A DNA stretch of 15,193 nt from an uncultured Clostridia bacterium. Its GTDB lineage: Bacteria; Bacillota; Clostridia; Christensenellales; Aristaeellaceae. The stretch lies in NCBI GenBank assembly GCA_934630705.1, contig CAKTWP010000037.1:1-15193 (forward strand), in the 5' to 3' direction. Shown piece after piece: positions 7,405 through 15,131 of this stretch. The notes under the pieces were generated by a model that made no database searches, had not been told where the DNA came from, and saw only the letters and a program-made list of their open reading frames with translations. The position numbers and the translations under genes are program-made. How positions within the stretch are numbered: the first letter of the stretch is position 1; each line of letters starts with the position of its first letter.

Positions 7405-10400
7405 ATGAGCGCAACCGCGAAAAACAAATCCTCCCAGCCCGCCCTGGCCACCACCGGCAAGGGCGCGGCTTTTTGCGTGACCCTGGGCGTGACGCTGCTG
7501 ACGGCGGCGCTGGCCTTTGTGCTGTCGCTGACCAATGGAGGAGACAGCTATGTGCTTTCCCAGCTCAGCCAGGCGCTGCAGGGGCTGGGCGGGCCCATGT
7601 GCATCGGCATTCCGCTGCTGCTGGGCTGGGCGGGGGTGAAGCTGCTGGTGTCGGTGCGGCATCGGGTGGCGGCGCGGGATGTGCTGATCGTGTCGGCCCT
7701 GTATCTGCTGCTGCTTGCCGGGCATGCGCTGATCGCCCGGGTGCAGCAGGCGGGGGAAACGGTGTCCTTTATGGATTATGTGGGCCGGCAGAATTATAAA
7801 ATGATGGAGCTGGGCTACGATTCCTTCCCGGCTTACCTCTATCAGGCCTTCACCCTGCGCACCAGCGGCGCAGGCGGGCTGCTGGGCATGCTGCTGGCTT
7901 ATCCCATCTGGAAGGTGTTTGGAACGGTGGTGGGGCTGCTGCTGGTGGCGGTGCTGCTGGTGGGGCTGCTGTTTTTGCTGCTGCGGGTGAATCCAGGTGA
8001 TCTGTTCCGTTCCGCCTCGGAAAGGGGCGAACAGCGGCGGCTGCGCCGGGAGGAAAAGCAGCGGCAAAAAGCGCAGCAGACGCAGGAAAGCCAGCAGGCG
8101 CCCGCCCCTGCCGCGCAGCAATATCCCTTTGCACAGATGCATCCGGGGCAGACTGTGGAACGGCAGGAGACGGTGTATGATAATCCGCCCCCGGCGTATT
8201 ATCAGCCCGCCCCGGTATATGATGCCACCCCCGCGTCCCGGCCTGCCCGGGAACAGGCGGGATTCTATCCCGTGCAGCCCGATCTGTATGACGAGCGCTT
8301 TCCGCTGCACGAGAGGGAAACTGCCCCGGCGGATGCGGAGCCCATTCCCGATGCCGCTGCAGCCGTTTCGTCCCCCAGGCCCGCGCCGCTGGCCCGGCCC
8401 TGGGAGCAGCCGGAACCGGAAACGGACGGCCGGGACGTGCCGGCGGATGAACCGCAGCAGGCTGTGTCTCAGCCGGTCATTGGGGAATATACGCCCTCCG
8501 CTGCCCCGGTATCCCCGCCTGCGCCCATTCCGGAAACGCCCAGCCCGGCCCCGGCCTATGCCGCCGCGCCTGAGCAGGCTCCGGAAACTCCGCCGGATAC
8601 ATCCGCAGCGGAGGATGATTTGCCCTGGGAAACGGAGCCGGAAAAGGCCCCGCCCCAGCCCGTGCCTTCCCATGCCGAAAAAACGGTCGCGACGGCCTCA
8701 CTGGCGGAAAAGCGGCCACGGGAAAATGCATCCGGACGGCAAAGCAGCGCGTCCGCCTGGCAGAAAGCGCCCGATCGGGAAAATACGCGCGCGGCGGCGC
8801 AGACAACGCCGTCTGCTTCTGCGAAAACCGCTTCTTCTCTGTCCGCTTTGCCGGCCCACGATTGGGCCGCACAGGTGCGGCAGCGGGAAGCGGCGCTGGA
8901 AATGCCGGAGCATACCACGGCCAGAAACGATCCCAAGCCGGTGTATACCGATCCTGTGATGCCCATTACAGGGGAGCGGGTATCCATCGCGCCCCGAAGC
9001 GAGCAGCCGCGCTCCGATGCGAAGCTGGACGGCACCCTGGCCCCCAAGGCAAAGCAGGGGGAAATGCCCATGGATGTGCCCTATCAGGCACCGCCCATGC
9101 GGCTGCTGAATGAATGCCGTCATGTGCCCCAGGCCGATGCGGCCCAGGAGGACGAACGGCGGGCGCAGGTAATCGAGGGCACGCTGGGCAGCTTTGGGGT
9201 GGATGCGGAGGTGCGCCAGATCATGCACGGCCCGTCCATCACCCGCTTTGCCATCCAGATTGCCCCCGGCGTGAAGGTAAGCCGGGTGACGAATACGGCG
9301 GATAATCTGGCGCTGGAGCTGAAAACCAAGCATGTGCGCGTGGAAGCGCCCATTCAGGGCACCAATTATATCGGTATCGAGGTGCCCAATGCGCTGGTGA
9401 GCACGGTATCCCTGCGGGAAGTGCTGGACAGCGAGAAAATGCGCAATAATCCGTCGCCGCTGGTGGTGGCGTTGGGCAAGGACATCGCCGGCGAGCCTGT
9501 GCTGTGCGATCTGAGCAAGATGCCCCATCTGCTGATTGCCGGCGCAACGGGCAGCGGTAAATCCGTATGCATCAATTCCATTGTGTGCAGTCTGCTGTAT
9601 CGCACGTCGCCTCAGCAGGTGCGGCTGATTATGATCGACCCCAAGCAGGTGGAGCTGAGCGTATACAACAGCATTCCCCATTTGCTGGTGCCGGTGGTCA
9701 GCGATCCCAGAAAGGCCGCGGGGGCGCTGGCATGGGTGGTGCAGGAAATGCTGGAGCGCTATGGCAAATTCAGCGCTCAGAACGTGCGCAACCTGGCGGG
9801 GTATAACAAAGTCAATCAGGGCACCGATGCGGTGCTGCCCAACATCGTGGTGATTATCGATGAAATGGCCGACCTGATGGAGGTCTGCCGCAAGGACGTG
9901 GAAGAATCCATTCGCCGATTGGCCGCGCTGGCCCGGGCTGCGGGCATTTACATGGTGCTGGCCACCCAGCGCCCCTCCGTGGACGTAATCACCGGCGTTA
10001 TTAAAAACAACATCCCCAGCCGCATCGCCTTCGCCGTTTCCTCCGGCACGGACAGCCGCACCATCATTGATATTAACGGCGCGGAAAAGCTGATGGGCAA
10101 AGGCGATATGCTCTATAAGCCCGCGGGCACTTCGCCCCTGCGCGTGCAGGGCTGCCTGGTGACGGATGACGAGGTGAACGCCATCACGGATTACATCGGC
10201 CACCGCTATCAGACGGATTACGATCCCAACATCATTGAGCATCTGGATAATGCCGACAAGGAACGCGCCGAAGCGGATGACGCGGGCGCGGATATGGACA
10301 GCGATATGGGCGGCGGCGACGGCAGCTTTAACGATCTGCTGCGGCAGGCCATTGAAATGGCCGTAGAGGATGGCCAATCCTCCACCAGCATGCTCCAGCG

Positions 10401-10545
10401 GCGGCTGCGCATCGGCTATGCCCGGGCGGGACGGCTGGTGGACGAAATGGAAAAGCGCGGGATTGTAAGCCAATCCGAGGGCTCCAAGCCCCGCAAAACC
10501 CTTATTACCCGCGAGCAATACTACGAAATGTTCCAGGACGACTAA
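7405..10545 (+). CDS. ftsK: DNA translocase FtsK/SpoIIIE
   Basis: A membrane-anchored motor that pumps double-stranded DNA through the division or sporulation septum. It has 1046 residues. Membrane segments lie around 21-42, 64-84, 93-112 and 158-195. A proline-, alanine- and glutamine-rich linker spans about 200-585. The motor follows, beginning VIEGTLGSFGVDAEV near 589, with Walker A GATGSGKS (713-720) and Walker B IVVIIDEMADLM (Asp819, Glu820). A winged-helix gamma domain (about 976-1046) contains QRRLRIGYARAGRLVDEME and would read orienting DNA motifs. I chose ATG 7405, with AGAGG 6 bases upstream, over an in-frame ATG at 7342 inside the previous gene. Closeness to dpaAB favours a SpoIIIE role, but the linker is far longer than in Bacillus SpoIIIE (under 800 residues in total). 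Confidence 0.96.
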   Translation: MSATAKNKSSQPALATTGKGAAFCVTLGVTLLTAALAFVLSLTNGGDSYVLSQLSQALQGLGGPMCIGIPLLLGWAGVKLLVSVRHRVAARDVLIVSALYLLLLAGHALIARVQQAGETVSFMDYVGRQNYKMMELGYDSFPAYLYQAFTLRTSGAGGLLGMLLAYPIWKVFGTVVGLLLVAVLLVGLLFLLLRVNPGDLFRSASERGEQRRLRREEKQRQKAQQTQESQQAPAPAAQQYPFAQMHPGQTVERQETVYDNPPPAYYQPAPVYDATPASRPAREQAGFYPVQPDLYDERFPLHERETAPADAEPIPDAAAAVSSPRPAPLARPWEQPEPETDGRDVPADEPQQAVSQPVIGEYTPSAAPVSPPAPIPETPSPAPAYAAAPEQAPETPPDTSAAEDDLPWETEPEKAPPQPVPSHAEKTVATASLAEKRPRENASGRQSSASAWQKAPDRENTRAAAQTTPSASAKTASSLSALPAHDWAAQVRQREAALEMPEHTTARNDPKPVYTDPVMPITGERVSIAPRSEQPRSDAKLDGTLAPKAKQGEMPMDVPYQAPPMRLLNECRHVPQADAAQEDERRAQVIEGTLGSFGVDAEVRQIMHGPSITRFAIQIAPGVKVSRVTNTADNLALELKTKHVRVEAPIQGTNYIGIEVPNALVSTVSLREVLDSEKMRNNPSPLVVALGKDIAGEPVLCDLSKMPHLLIAGATGSGKSVCINSIVCSLLYRTSPQQVRLIMIDPKQVELSVYNSIPHLLVPVVSDPRKAAGALAWVVQEMLERYGKFSAQNVRNLAGYNKVNQGTDAVLPNIVVIIDEMADLMEVCRKDVEESIRRLAALARAAGIYMVLATQRPSVDVITGVIKNNIPSRIAFAVSSGTDSRTIIDINGAEKLMGKGDMLYKPAGTSPLRVQGCLVTDDEVNAITDYIGHRYQTDYDPNIIEHLDNADKERAEADDAGADMDSDMGGGDGSFNDLLRQAIEMAVEDGQSSTSMLQRRLRIGYARAGRLVDEMEKRGIVSQSEGSKPRKTLITREQYYEMFQDD

Positions 10546-10703
10546 GCGGGATGCGAGCGAGAGGGAAAGCCTGATTCCAGAAAGCCGTAGGGAGCAATAT
10601 AAATTCCTGTCTGATCAAAAATGCGCCCCAGATGGGAAGAAAACGAACCATGCGTTTTCTTTCTCAATCCGGGGCGCATTGCTATTTAAAGAGCATCCCG
10701 CTT
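10544..10703. repeat. 160 bp segment bounded by an 11 bp perfect inverted repeat
   Basis: AAGCGGGATGC at 10544-10554 is exactly complementary to GCATCCCGCTT at 10693-10703. The left arm includes the last two bases of the ftsK stop codon. The hairpin at 10620-10680 is nested inside. It could be a folded 3' UTR or a small MITE-like element; no obvious target duplication flanks it. The rest of the 315 bp gap between ftsK and the next gene (10704-10860) holds the hairpin at 10802-10840 and nothing else I can name. Confidence 0.5.
10617..10680 (-). terminator. Long hairpin, best read as a minus-strand terminator
   Basis: Outer stem 10620-10629/10671-10680 (AATGCGCCCC with GGGGCGCATT) and inner stem 10635-10645/10653-10663 with one G-U pair. 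Read on the minus strand the stem runs into TTTTT (10617-10621), so it should end transcripts from the gene at 10861-12066. On the plus strand the following bases GCTATTTAAA are a poor U-tract, so ftsK termination here would be weaker. Confidence 0.6.
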
Positions 10704-10801
10704 ATATCCCGGCCGGTTTTCGGGCAGCCAAGGGGAAGCAGCTTTTAACAAAAAAGAGTTTTCCTTATGCGGCCTTTTAAGGCTCTCCTGGAAAGGGATA
10801 C

Positions 10802-10840
10802 GGAGGAAACCGCTCTTTGATTACAAGAATGGTTTCCTCC
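10802..10840. other. Hairpin just downstream of the minus-strand gene
   Basis: GGAGGAAACC (10802-10811) pairs perfectly with GGTTTCCTCC (10831-10840) across a 19-base loop that holds a smaller TCTT/AAGA pairing. It begins 21 bp beyond the stop codon at 10861. There is no adjacent T-run on either strand, so it may protect mRNA 3' ends rather than terminate. Confidence 0.5.
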
Positions 10841-10860
10841 ATGCGCGTTGCCTTCGTTTT

Positions 10861-12066
10861 TCATCTCCCCACCTGTGTGTTGTCCCGCTGGCGGTTTTGC
10901 AGCGCATCGATGGGATGCGGCGCGATTTCAAAGCGGTAATCACTGCCGGTTTGCGCAATCAGCCGGGCTACCACCTGATGAGATGGCGCGTCCTCCCGGC
11001 CGCACAGAAGCTGCTGATAGCGGAAAAAGTCCGCCCCCTGGGGCAGCTGGCCTACCGGCACGTATTGCTCCCGCTGGGCCGTGAGCCCCACGGATTGCAG
11101 TATGTCCCGCACGTAGCCCTTGCTGGGGCCCAGCCGCAGGGGATCGGGAAAGGCGGACAGCGTGGGCCTGACGCCGCTTTCCCGTTCCGCCAGGGCGCAG
11201 AGCTTGTGCAGATGGGCCAGCTCATGATCCCGCTCCTCTAAAAAGAGCTGACGCATGGCTGCGCTTTCTTCCTCCCGGGCGCAGGAATCGTATAGGTATG
11301 CTTCCAGGTATTGTGCGTCCAAAAGCTGCAGCATGGGGGCACACTGGGGCATCAGCGAACCAAAATGGGTGGCATGCTGCTGGGCAAGCAGGGATAATTC
11401 CAGATATAGCCCCCTGGCCTCTTTCGTTTCCGCTTCTCCAGCCGCCTGAAGATAAAATGCCTCCTTGGCCCGGCACAGGCTGCGGAGCAGCCGGGGCACC
11501 AGCCGGGAAAACACCTCCGCGTCCGAAGTGAGGGGCGTGCGCACCTCGTCATAGGGATGGCGATGACAGGCGATCAGCGGCCGCCCGGGCATGATTTCCG
11601 CATAGCCCTGCAAAAGCTGCTGGGCAGGCGTGTTATCAATCAGCATCATCAGATTGGCCAGCCGATACATCTCATCCTGAAACTCTGGCAGCGCAAAATG
11701 CAGTCCTTGCCGCAGGGGCCCTTCGCTCAGGCGCTGGGCCAGCACGGCGCATAAATCCAGCGACAGCAGCGCATAGATTAAGCCCCGCCGCAAAAAATCA
11801 TCGCCGCTGGGCCACAGCGCGGCCAGGGTGGCTCGCTGCCGTGCGTCCACACGGCGAACCAGCGCCAGATCCCGCCGGGTATCCTGGCTGGCAAAGGCCA
11901 TGGAAAGCAACGCTGATTCGTCCACGGCATCCTGCTCCGCTGCGGCCAGCAGCAAAATCCGGGCCCGGGCATAGGGGTGATCCTCCGGGACGGGCACCGC
12001 CGTCAGAGCGGCGAGGGGAAGTAAGCCCTGCTCCAGCGCAGGGGGAACCAGATCAAATGGATGCAT
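10861..12066 (-). CDS. Uncharacterised protein, possibly ferritin-like
   Basis: A 401-residue, mostly helical soluble protein with no signal peptide or membrane segment. Acidic and histidine residues are placed as in a four-helix diiron bundle: Glu128/Glu132 in LPEFQDEMYRLANLM, Glu223 with His231/His234 in LYLELSLLAQQHATHF, Glu255 in YLEAYLYDSCAREE, and Glu278/His281/Glu282/His285 in EERDHELAHLH. This suggests a ferritin-like or rubrerythrin-like core with extra N- and C-terminal regions. The exact ligands are a guess, and the protein could be a non-metal helical bundle. The start at 12066 is supported by GGAGGA (12074-12079 on the minus strand) 7 bases upstream. The gene diverges from the small gene at 12217. 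Confidence 0.7.
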   Translation of the reverse strand: MHPFDLVPPALEQGLLPLAALTAVPVPEDHPYARARILLLAAAEQDAVDESALLSMAFASQDTRRDLALVRRVDARQRATLAALWPSGDDFLRRGLIYALLSLDLCAVLAQRLSEGPLRQGLHFALPEFQDEMYRLANLMMLIDNTPAQQLLQGYAEIMPGRPLIACHRHPYDEVRTPLTSDAEVFSRLVPRLLRSLCRAKEAFYLQAAGEAETKEARGLYLELSLLAQQHATHFGSLMPQCAPMLQLLDAQYLEAYLYDSCAREEESAAMRQLFLEERDHELAHLHKLCALAERESGVRPTLSAFPDPLRLGPSKGYVRDILQSVGLTAQREQYVPVGQLPQGADFFRYQQLLCGREDAPSHQVVARLIAQTGSDYRFEIAPHPIDALQNRQRDNTQVGR

Positions 12067-12216
12067 GCGTTTTTCCTCCGCCTTTAATATGCAGCGGGAA
12101 ACGCCGGTTTATGCGCATACAAAAAGAACCGCTCAGTTAGCCGAACCGAGACGGCACAATCCTGCGCTTTTGCGCATAGGCTGGTAAAGAGGATAAGCAG
12201 CAAGGAGGGATTCATC

Positions 12217-12534
12217 ATGGCATCCGATCCCCGGGATCAATCGCCTTTTGCGGCGCTGACCTTCGCCCAGCAGCAGGACCGCTGGCGGGAATGGCGTTCG
12301 CGGCAGCTGGATTATCAGGATACACCGCTGGAACGCCCTGCCCCCGCAGCGCCGGCCGCGCCTGTGCCGCCTGCGGAATCGCCGCTGCCCAGGCTGACGC
12401 TTCCCTATCTGCGCCAGGCCGCGCCCACCCGGCATCAGGAGCTGGATCGGGTGCTGGCCCGGCATGCGCAGGCCGCCCGGCAGGCGGGCAGCTTCCGCCC
12501 GGTCACATCAGATAATGACGAATCAGGCCAATAA
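12217..12534 (+). CDS. Small proline/alanine-rich protein of unknown function
   Basis: 105 residues, no cysteine, no signal peptide, no membrane segment. An N-terminal part rich in Gln, Arg and Trp (AQQQDRWREWRSRQLDYQ) is followed by a PAPAAPAAPVPPAESPLP linker and a basic helix-prone C-terminus (HQELDRVLARHAQAARQ). I do not recognise the family. An excellent AAGGAGGG (12202-12209) with 7-base spacing argues that it is translated. It diverges from the gene at 10861-12066 across a 150 bp spacer. Its last 32 bp overlap the 3' end of the TraX gene on the other strand. It may be disordered and act as an adaptor, but nothing shows this directly. Confidence 0.6.
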   Translation: MASDPRDQSPFAALTFAQQQDRWREWRSRQLDYQDTPLERPAPAAPAAPVPPAESPLPRLTLPYLRQAAPTRHQELDRVLARHAQAARQAGSFRPVTSDNDESGQ

Positions 12535-13255
12535 GCAGCAAATGCCCCGGATAGGCCAGATAGGCAAACCATTTGGGCAGCCGCAGCCGCGCCTGGGAGC
12601 GCCAGAGCATCAGCGGAAGCGCCAGCACCGCGTAAAACTGCACCCGGCACAGCACGTTCAGCAGGCTTCGCGCTTCGGGCAGCGCGGGAATATAGGAAAT
12701 CACCGGCACCCCGAAAATGGCGGGCAAGGTCAGGGTGTCCTGGGCCCAGAACAGGCAAAAGCCGATCATCATGGCCACAAGGCCGCCCCGGCTTTCCCGC
12801 GCGGCATACAGCAGCAGGATAAACGCCACGCCTTTCCAGCCGTAATCCATTTTGACGGCCAACGGAATCAGCAGCGCCAGTGCCGGAGCCCAGTATTGGC
12901 TGCCGGCTTTTTTCTCCCGGATGCCCGCGATACCCAACAGACCCAGCAGCAGCGTGGCGAAAATGTTCAGCTCTGCCCAGGGATGGTTCATGGCAAAAAC
13001 GTAACAGGGCTGAGACAGCAGCCCAGCCGCCAGCATCCGCAGGGCGTATTTGCGCCAGTCATGGGTATAGCTCATGCCCACGACCAGACACCAGCCGTAC
13101 AGCGGCAGCGCGATGCGCCCGATCAGCCGCAGATCCAGATAACCGGGCAGCAGCGCCGCGCCCACATGATCGACCACCATAAACAGCAGCGCCAGGAGCT
13201 TGAGCAGGCCGGTGTTTTCATTCCCGGCGGTCTTGGGAAGCAGGGAGCGTTCCAT
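12503..13255 (-). CDS. TraX family membrane protein
   Basis: A 250-residue polytopic membrane protein. The opening LLKLLALLFMVVDHVGAALLPGY with a conserved Asp-His, then RLIGRIALPLYGWCLVVGM, is characteristic of the TraX family (PF05857). It is named for the F-plasmid protein that acetylates pilin, and is widespread as a chromosomal gene in Firmicutes, where the acetylated target is unknown. About eight membrane segments are visible. I chose ATG 13255, with GAGGTGAT on the minus strand just upstream, over a GTG at 13336 that would add 27 polar residues. No conjugation genes are nearby, so a plasmid-transfer role is unlikely here. An acyltransferase acting on a surface polymer is an inference. 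Confidence 0.85.
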   Translation of the reverse strand: MERSLLPKTAGNENTGLLKLLALLFMVVDHVGAALLPGYLDLRLIGRIALPLYGWCLVVGMSYTHDWRKYALRMLAAGLLSQPCYVFAMNHPWAELNIFATLLLGLLGIAGIREKKAGSQYWAPALALLIPLAVKMDYGWKGVAFILLLYAARESRGGLVAMMIGFCLFWAQDTLTLPAIFGVPVISYIPALPEARSLLNVLCRVQFYAVLALPLMLWRSQARLRLPKWFAYLAYPGHLLLIGLIRHYLM

Positions 13256-13347
13256 CGGGATCACCTCGTTTTCCGCGTTCGTTTTTTGCCGCATTTTCGG
13301 AGGGATGTCTTCACAGTTTGGCCGCGATTGCTTCACATTTTTTGCGT

Positions 13348-13375
13348 ATCATAAAGCCATGGAAGCAATCCACAA
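13348..13375 (-). promoter_or_regulatory. Putative promoter of the TraX gene
   Basis: On the minus strand, TTGTGG (13370-13375), 16 bases, TATGAT (13348-13353). This would give a leader of about 85 bases before ATG 13255. The -10 box is good and the -35 box is mediocre. Confidence 0.45.
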
Positions 13376-13379
13376 TTCA

Positions 13380-13429
13380 CTGTCCCGTCGCACGGCCGCT
13401 GAAAAGGCGCGGCTCCTGCGGCGGGACAG
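13380..13429 (-). terminator. Hairpin between the transglutaminase and TraX genes
   Basis: A 13 bp stem with one G-U pair (13380-13392/13417-13429) and an inner GCCGC/GCGGC stem (13395-13399/13409-13413). It begins 18 bp after the transglutaminase stop. On the minus strand it is followed by TGAATTGTGGATTG and lacks a real U-tract, so termination is likely but not certain. Confidence 0.5.
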
Positions 13430-13447
13430 ACGATTTTGGGCCTTTCT

Positions 13448-14806
13448 TCAAAGCAGCTCGATCAGCATCGCTTCGTGGGTGGTGTCCATCGCATCGGCGG
13501 GGACGGCGGCGTCCGCATATTCCGCCTCGCCCTGCTGATTGTCGTAAGGGTCATGGCGCAGATGCCGGAAGGGCACGAAGAAGTCATGCTGGTATTCGGC
13601 GTTGGCGGGCAGCCGATACGGATCCAGGTTGCCAAAATAGAAATTCCAGCGGTCCATGTGGCCCATTCGATAGGCCGAGCCGCCGAAGGAGCAATCCGCA
13701 AACAGCCAGCCAAAGGGGGCTACATAAAACTGCGCCCAATCGTGACTGCCCACATCCAGCGGGCTGACCTCCAGACCGGACTGCCACCGGGCCGGCACGC
13801 CCGCGATGCGGCACAGGGTGATGAACAGAAGCGCCTGCACCCCGCAATCGCCCTTCATGCAGGCCGCCGCGTATTCGGATACGTTGGGCATGGTCATGTA
13901 CGCCCGCATGTAACAATAGGTGACCTTCGTGGTGATGAAATCGTAAATGCGCCGGGCCTTGCGCAGGGGATTCTTTTCATCGCCCACGATCTCCCGGGCC
14001 AGCATCCGCAAATAGGGCATGAAGGTCATGTGGGGAGCGTATTCTTCAGTATAGAAGGTGGGCTGCTGATCGCAGACCAGCGCCGGGTCCGGATCGGCGT
14101 ACTGCATGTGCGTCTCATAGGTGTATTCCACGGTGAACGGCCGGTCTGGCACGGCGCAGAAGCAGATCGTGCGCTGGGGAAAATCTCCCGGGGCCACGAT
14201 GGCGTCCGGATGGCTGCAGGAAAGCAGATGAAACCGCTTCACCTGCGCGTATTCCATGGGCAGGGGCAAATGAGCGGTCACCATCTGGCCGGCGCGCTTT
14301 GCGCCCTGGGCGATGGTCATGGTGGAGCGCATATGGATGCGGGCAGAGAGATGGCCTTCCCGCTTCATTCGTGCCACGATTTCATTGAGCATGGCGGCGT
14401 TTTCCTGCTTGTAGCGCAGCCGCTTGGGATCGCGCAGCCGGCTTTCAAAGCGGGGCTGCGTCTTAATTAAATTGGAAAGAAAATTGTTTTTGTAGCGCAC
14501 CTGGCCGTTGACATACGCCCATTCCACCTGATCCAGATCCCGCAGCTGCTCCAGCTCCTGCGCCGAAAAATCCGTAAAGCACGCCTGCAATTGGGCCAGG
14601 GCCGCTTCCGGGGTGTGGGGATATTCCCGGGGCCAAAGCGCGCAGATTTCCTTTTCCAGCTCCAGCCGCCTGCGCAGGGCCAGGGGAATGTCCTTTTGCA
14701 GCTTCAGGTCGATCACCCGGTTCAGCCGGTCAAAATCTCCGAAATATTTCAGCTTGCTCACGTCCTCGGGCAGGGGCACGGACAGATATTGCAAATCAGA
14801 ATACAT
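13448..14806 (-). CDS. Transglutaminase-like domain protein
   Basis: A 452-residue protein with a papain-like transglutaminase core in its C-terminal half. The likely triad is Cys321 in MKGDCGVQALLF, His355 in GSHDWAQFYV and Asp371 in GWLFADCSFGG, in the order and spacing of the microbial family (PF01841). Such enzymes cleave or cross-link peptides through a thioester. The N-terminal 200 residues are helical and charged and match nothing I can name; residues 210-260 look like a beta-rich domain that precedes many such cores. No signal peptide is present from ATG 14806, which has AAGGAGG 7 bases upstream; upstream in-frame starts lack such a site. A cytoplasmic or mother-cell location follows. 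The substrate is unknown. Confidence 0.88.
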   Translation of the reverse strand: MYSDLQYLSVPLPEDVSKLKYFGDFDRLNRVIDLKLQKDIPLALRRRLELEKEICALWPREYPHTPEAALAQLQACFTDFSAQELEQLRDLDQVEWAYVNGQVRYKNNFLSNLIKTQPRFESRLRDPKRLRYKQENAAMLNEIVARMKREGHLSARIHMRSTMTIAQGAKRAGQMVTAHLPLPMEYAQVKRFHLLSCSHPDAIVAPGDFPQRTICFCAVPDRPFTVEYTYETHMQYADPDPALVCDQQPTFYTEEYAPHMTFMPYLRMLAREIVGDEKNPLRKARRIYDFITTKVTYCYMRAYMTMPNVSEYAAACMKGDCGVQALLFITLCRIAGVPARWQSGLEVSPLDVGSHDWAQFYVAPFGWLFADCSFGGSAYRMGHMDRWNFYFGNLDPYRLPANAEYQHDFFVPFRHLRHDPYDNQQGEAEYADAAVPADAMDTTHEAMLIELL

Positions 14807-14898
14807 GGCGCTTCCTCCTTCGCGGCGAAAAAGATGAATGTAGATTTCTGCCGGAAAAGAAAAAATCCTGCGGGAGAATGAAAATTTACAAGGATGTG

Positions 14899-14927
14899 TT
14901 GACAAGTCAGCAAAATTTGGTTACAAT
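14899..14927 (+). promoter_or_regulatory. Consensus sigma-A promoter for tRNA-Gly and tuf
   Basis: TTGACA (14899-14904), 17 bases, TACAAT (14922-14927). Initiation near 14934 leaves only about five bases of 5' leader before the tRNA, to be removed by RNase P. Confidence 0.9.
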
Positions 14928-14938
14928 ATGTATTGAAT

Positions 14939-15012
14939 GCGGATGTAGTTCAATGGTAGAACTTCAGCTTCCCAAGCTGACCACGTGGGTTCGATTCCCA
15001 TCATCCGCTCCA
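14939..15012 (+). tRNA. tRNA-Gly (anticodon CCC)
   Basis: A 74-base cloverleaf. The acceptor stem is GCGGATG (14939-14945) with CATCCGC (15002-15008). The D-stem is GTTC/GAAC. The anticodon stem TCAGC/GCTGA has loop TTCCCAA, giving anticodon CCC at 14971-14973, which reads GGG. The T-arm is GTGGG-TTCGATT-CCCAT. The discriminator is T15009 and CCA is encoded at 15010-15012. No terminator follows, so it is probably cotranscribed with tuf. Confidence 0.96.
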
Positions 15013-15131
15013 CTGATGTGCCTGCGCTTTCCGCAGCACGGAAGACCACCGGCTGGATGCCGGCTTTCCCAGGTTCGCCCGGCTGTTAGCCCGGCATCAT
15101 TTTGTAAATCGGAAACAGGAGGGAAATTCCC
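15013..15131 (+). other. tuf leader with small hairpins, no terminator
   Basis: The spacer between tRNA-Gly and tuf contains hairpins at 15018-15039 (GTG and CTGCG pairing with CGCAG and CAC, one bulge) and 15049-15063 (CCGGC/GCCGG). No U-run follows either. It ends with AGGAGGG (15117-15123) 8 bases before the tuf ATG. I see no separate promoter. Confidence 0.45.

Noticed and set aside
8698..10518. Minus-strand open frame (606 codons) over ftsK
   Set aside because: A GC-driven shadow of the FtsK motor domain, rich in His, Gln and Arg as is typical of antisense frames.
12085..12114. Sigma-G-like boxes (GCATA, 18 bases, CATATTA on the minus strand) upstream of the gene ending at 10861
   Set aside because: The expected start near 12078 would fall inside the ribosome binding site at 12074-12079; the match is probably chance.
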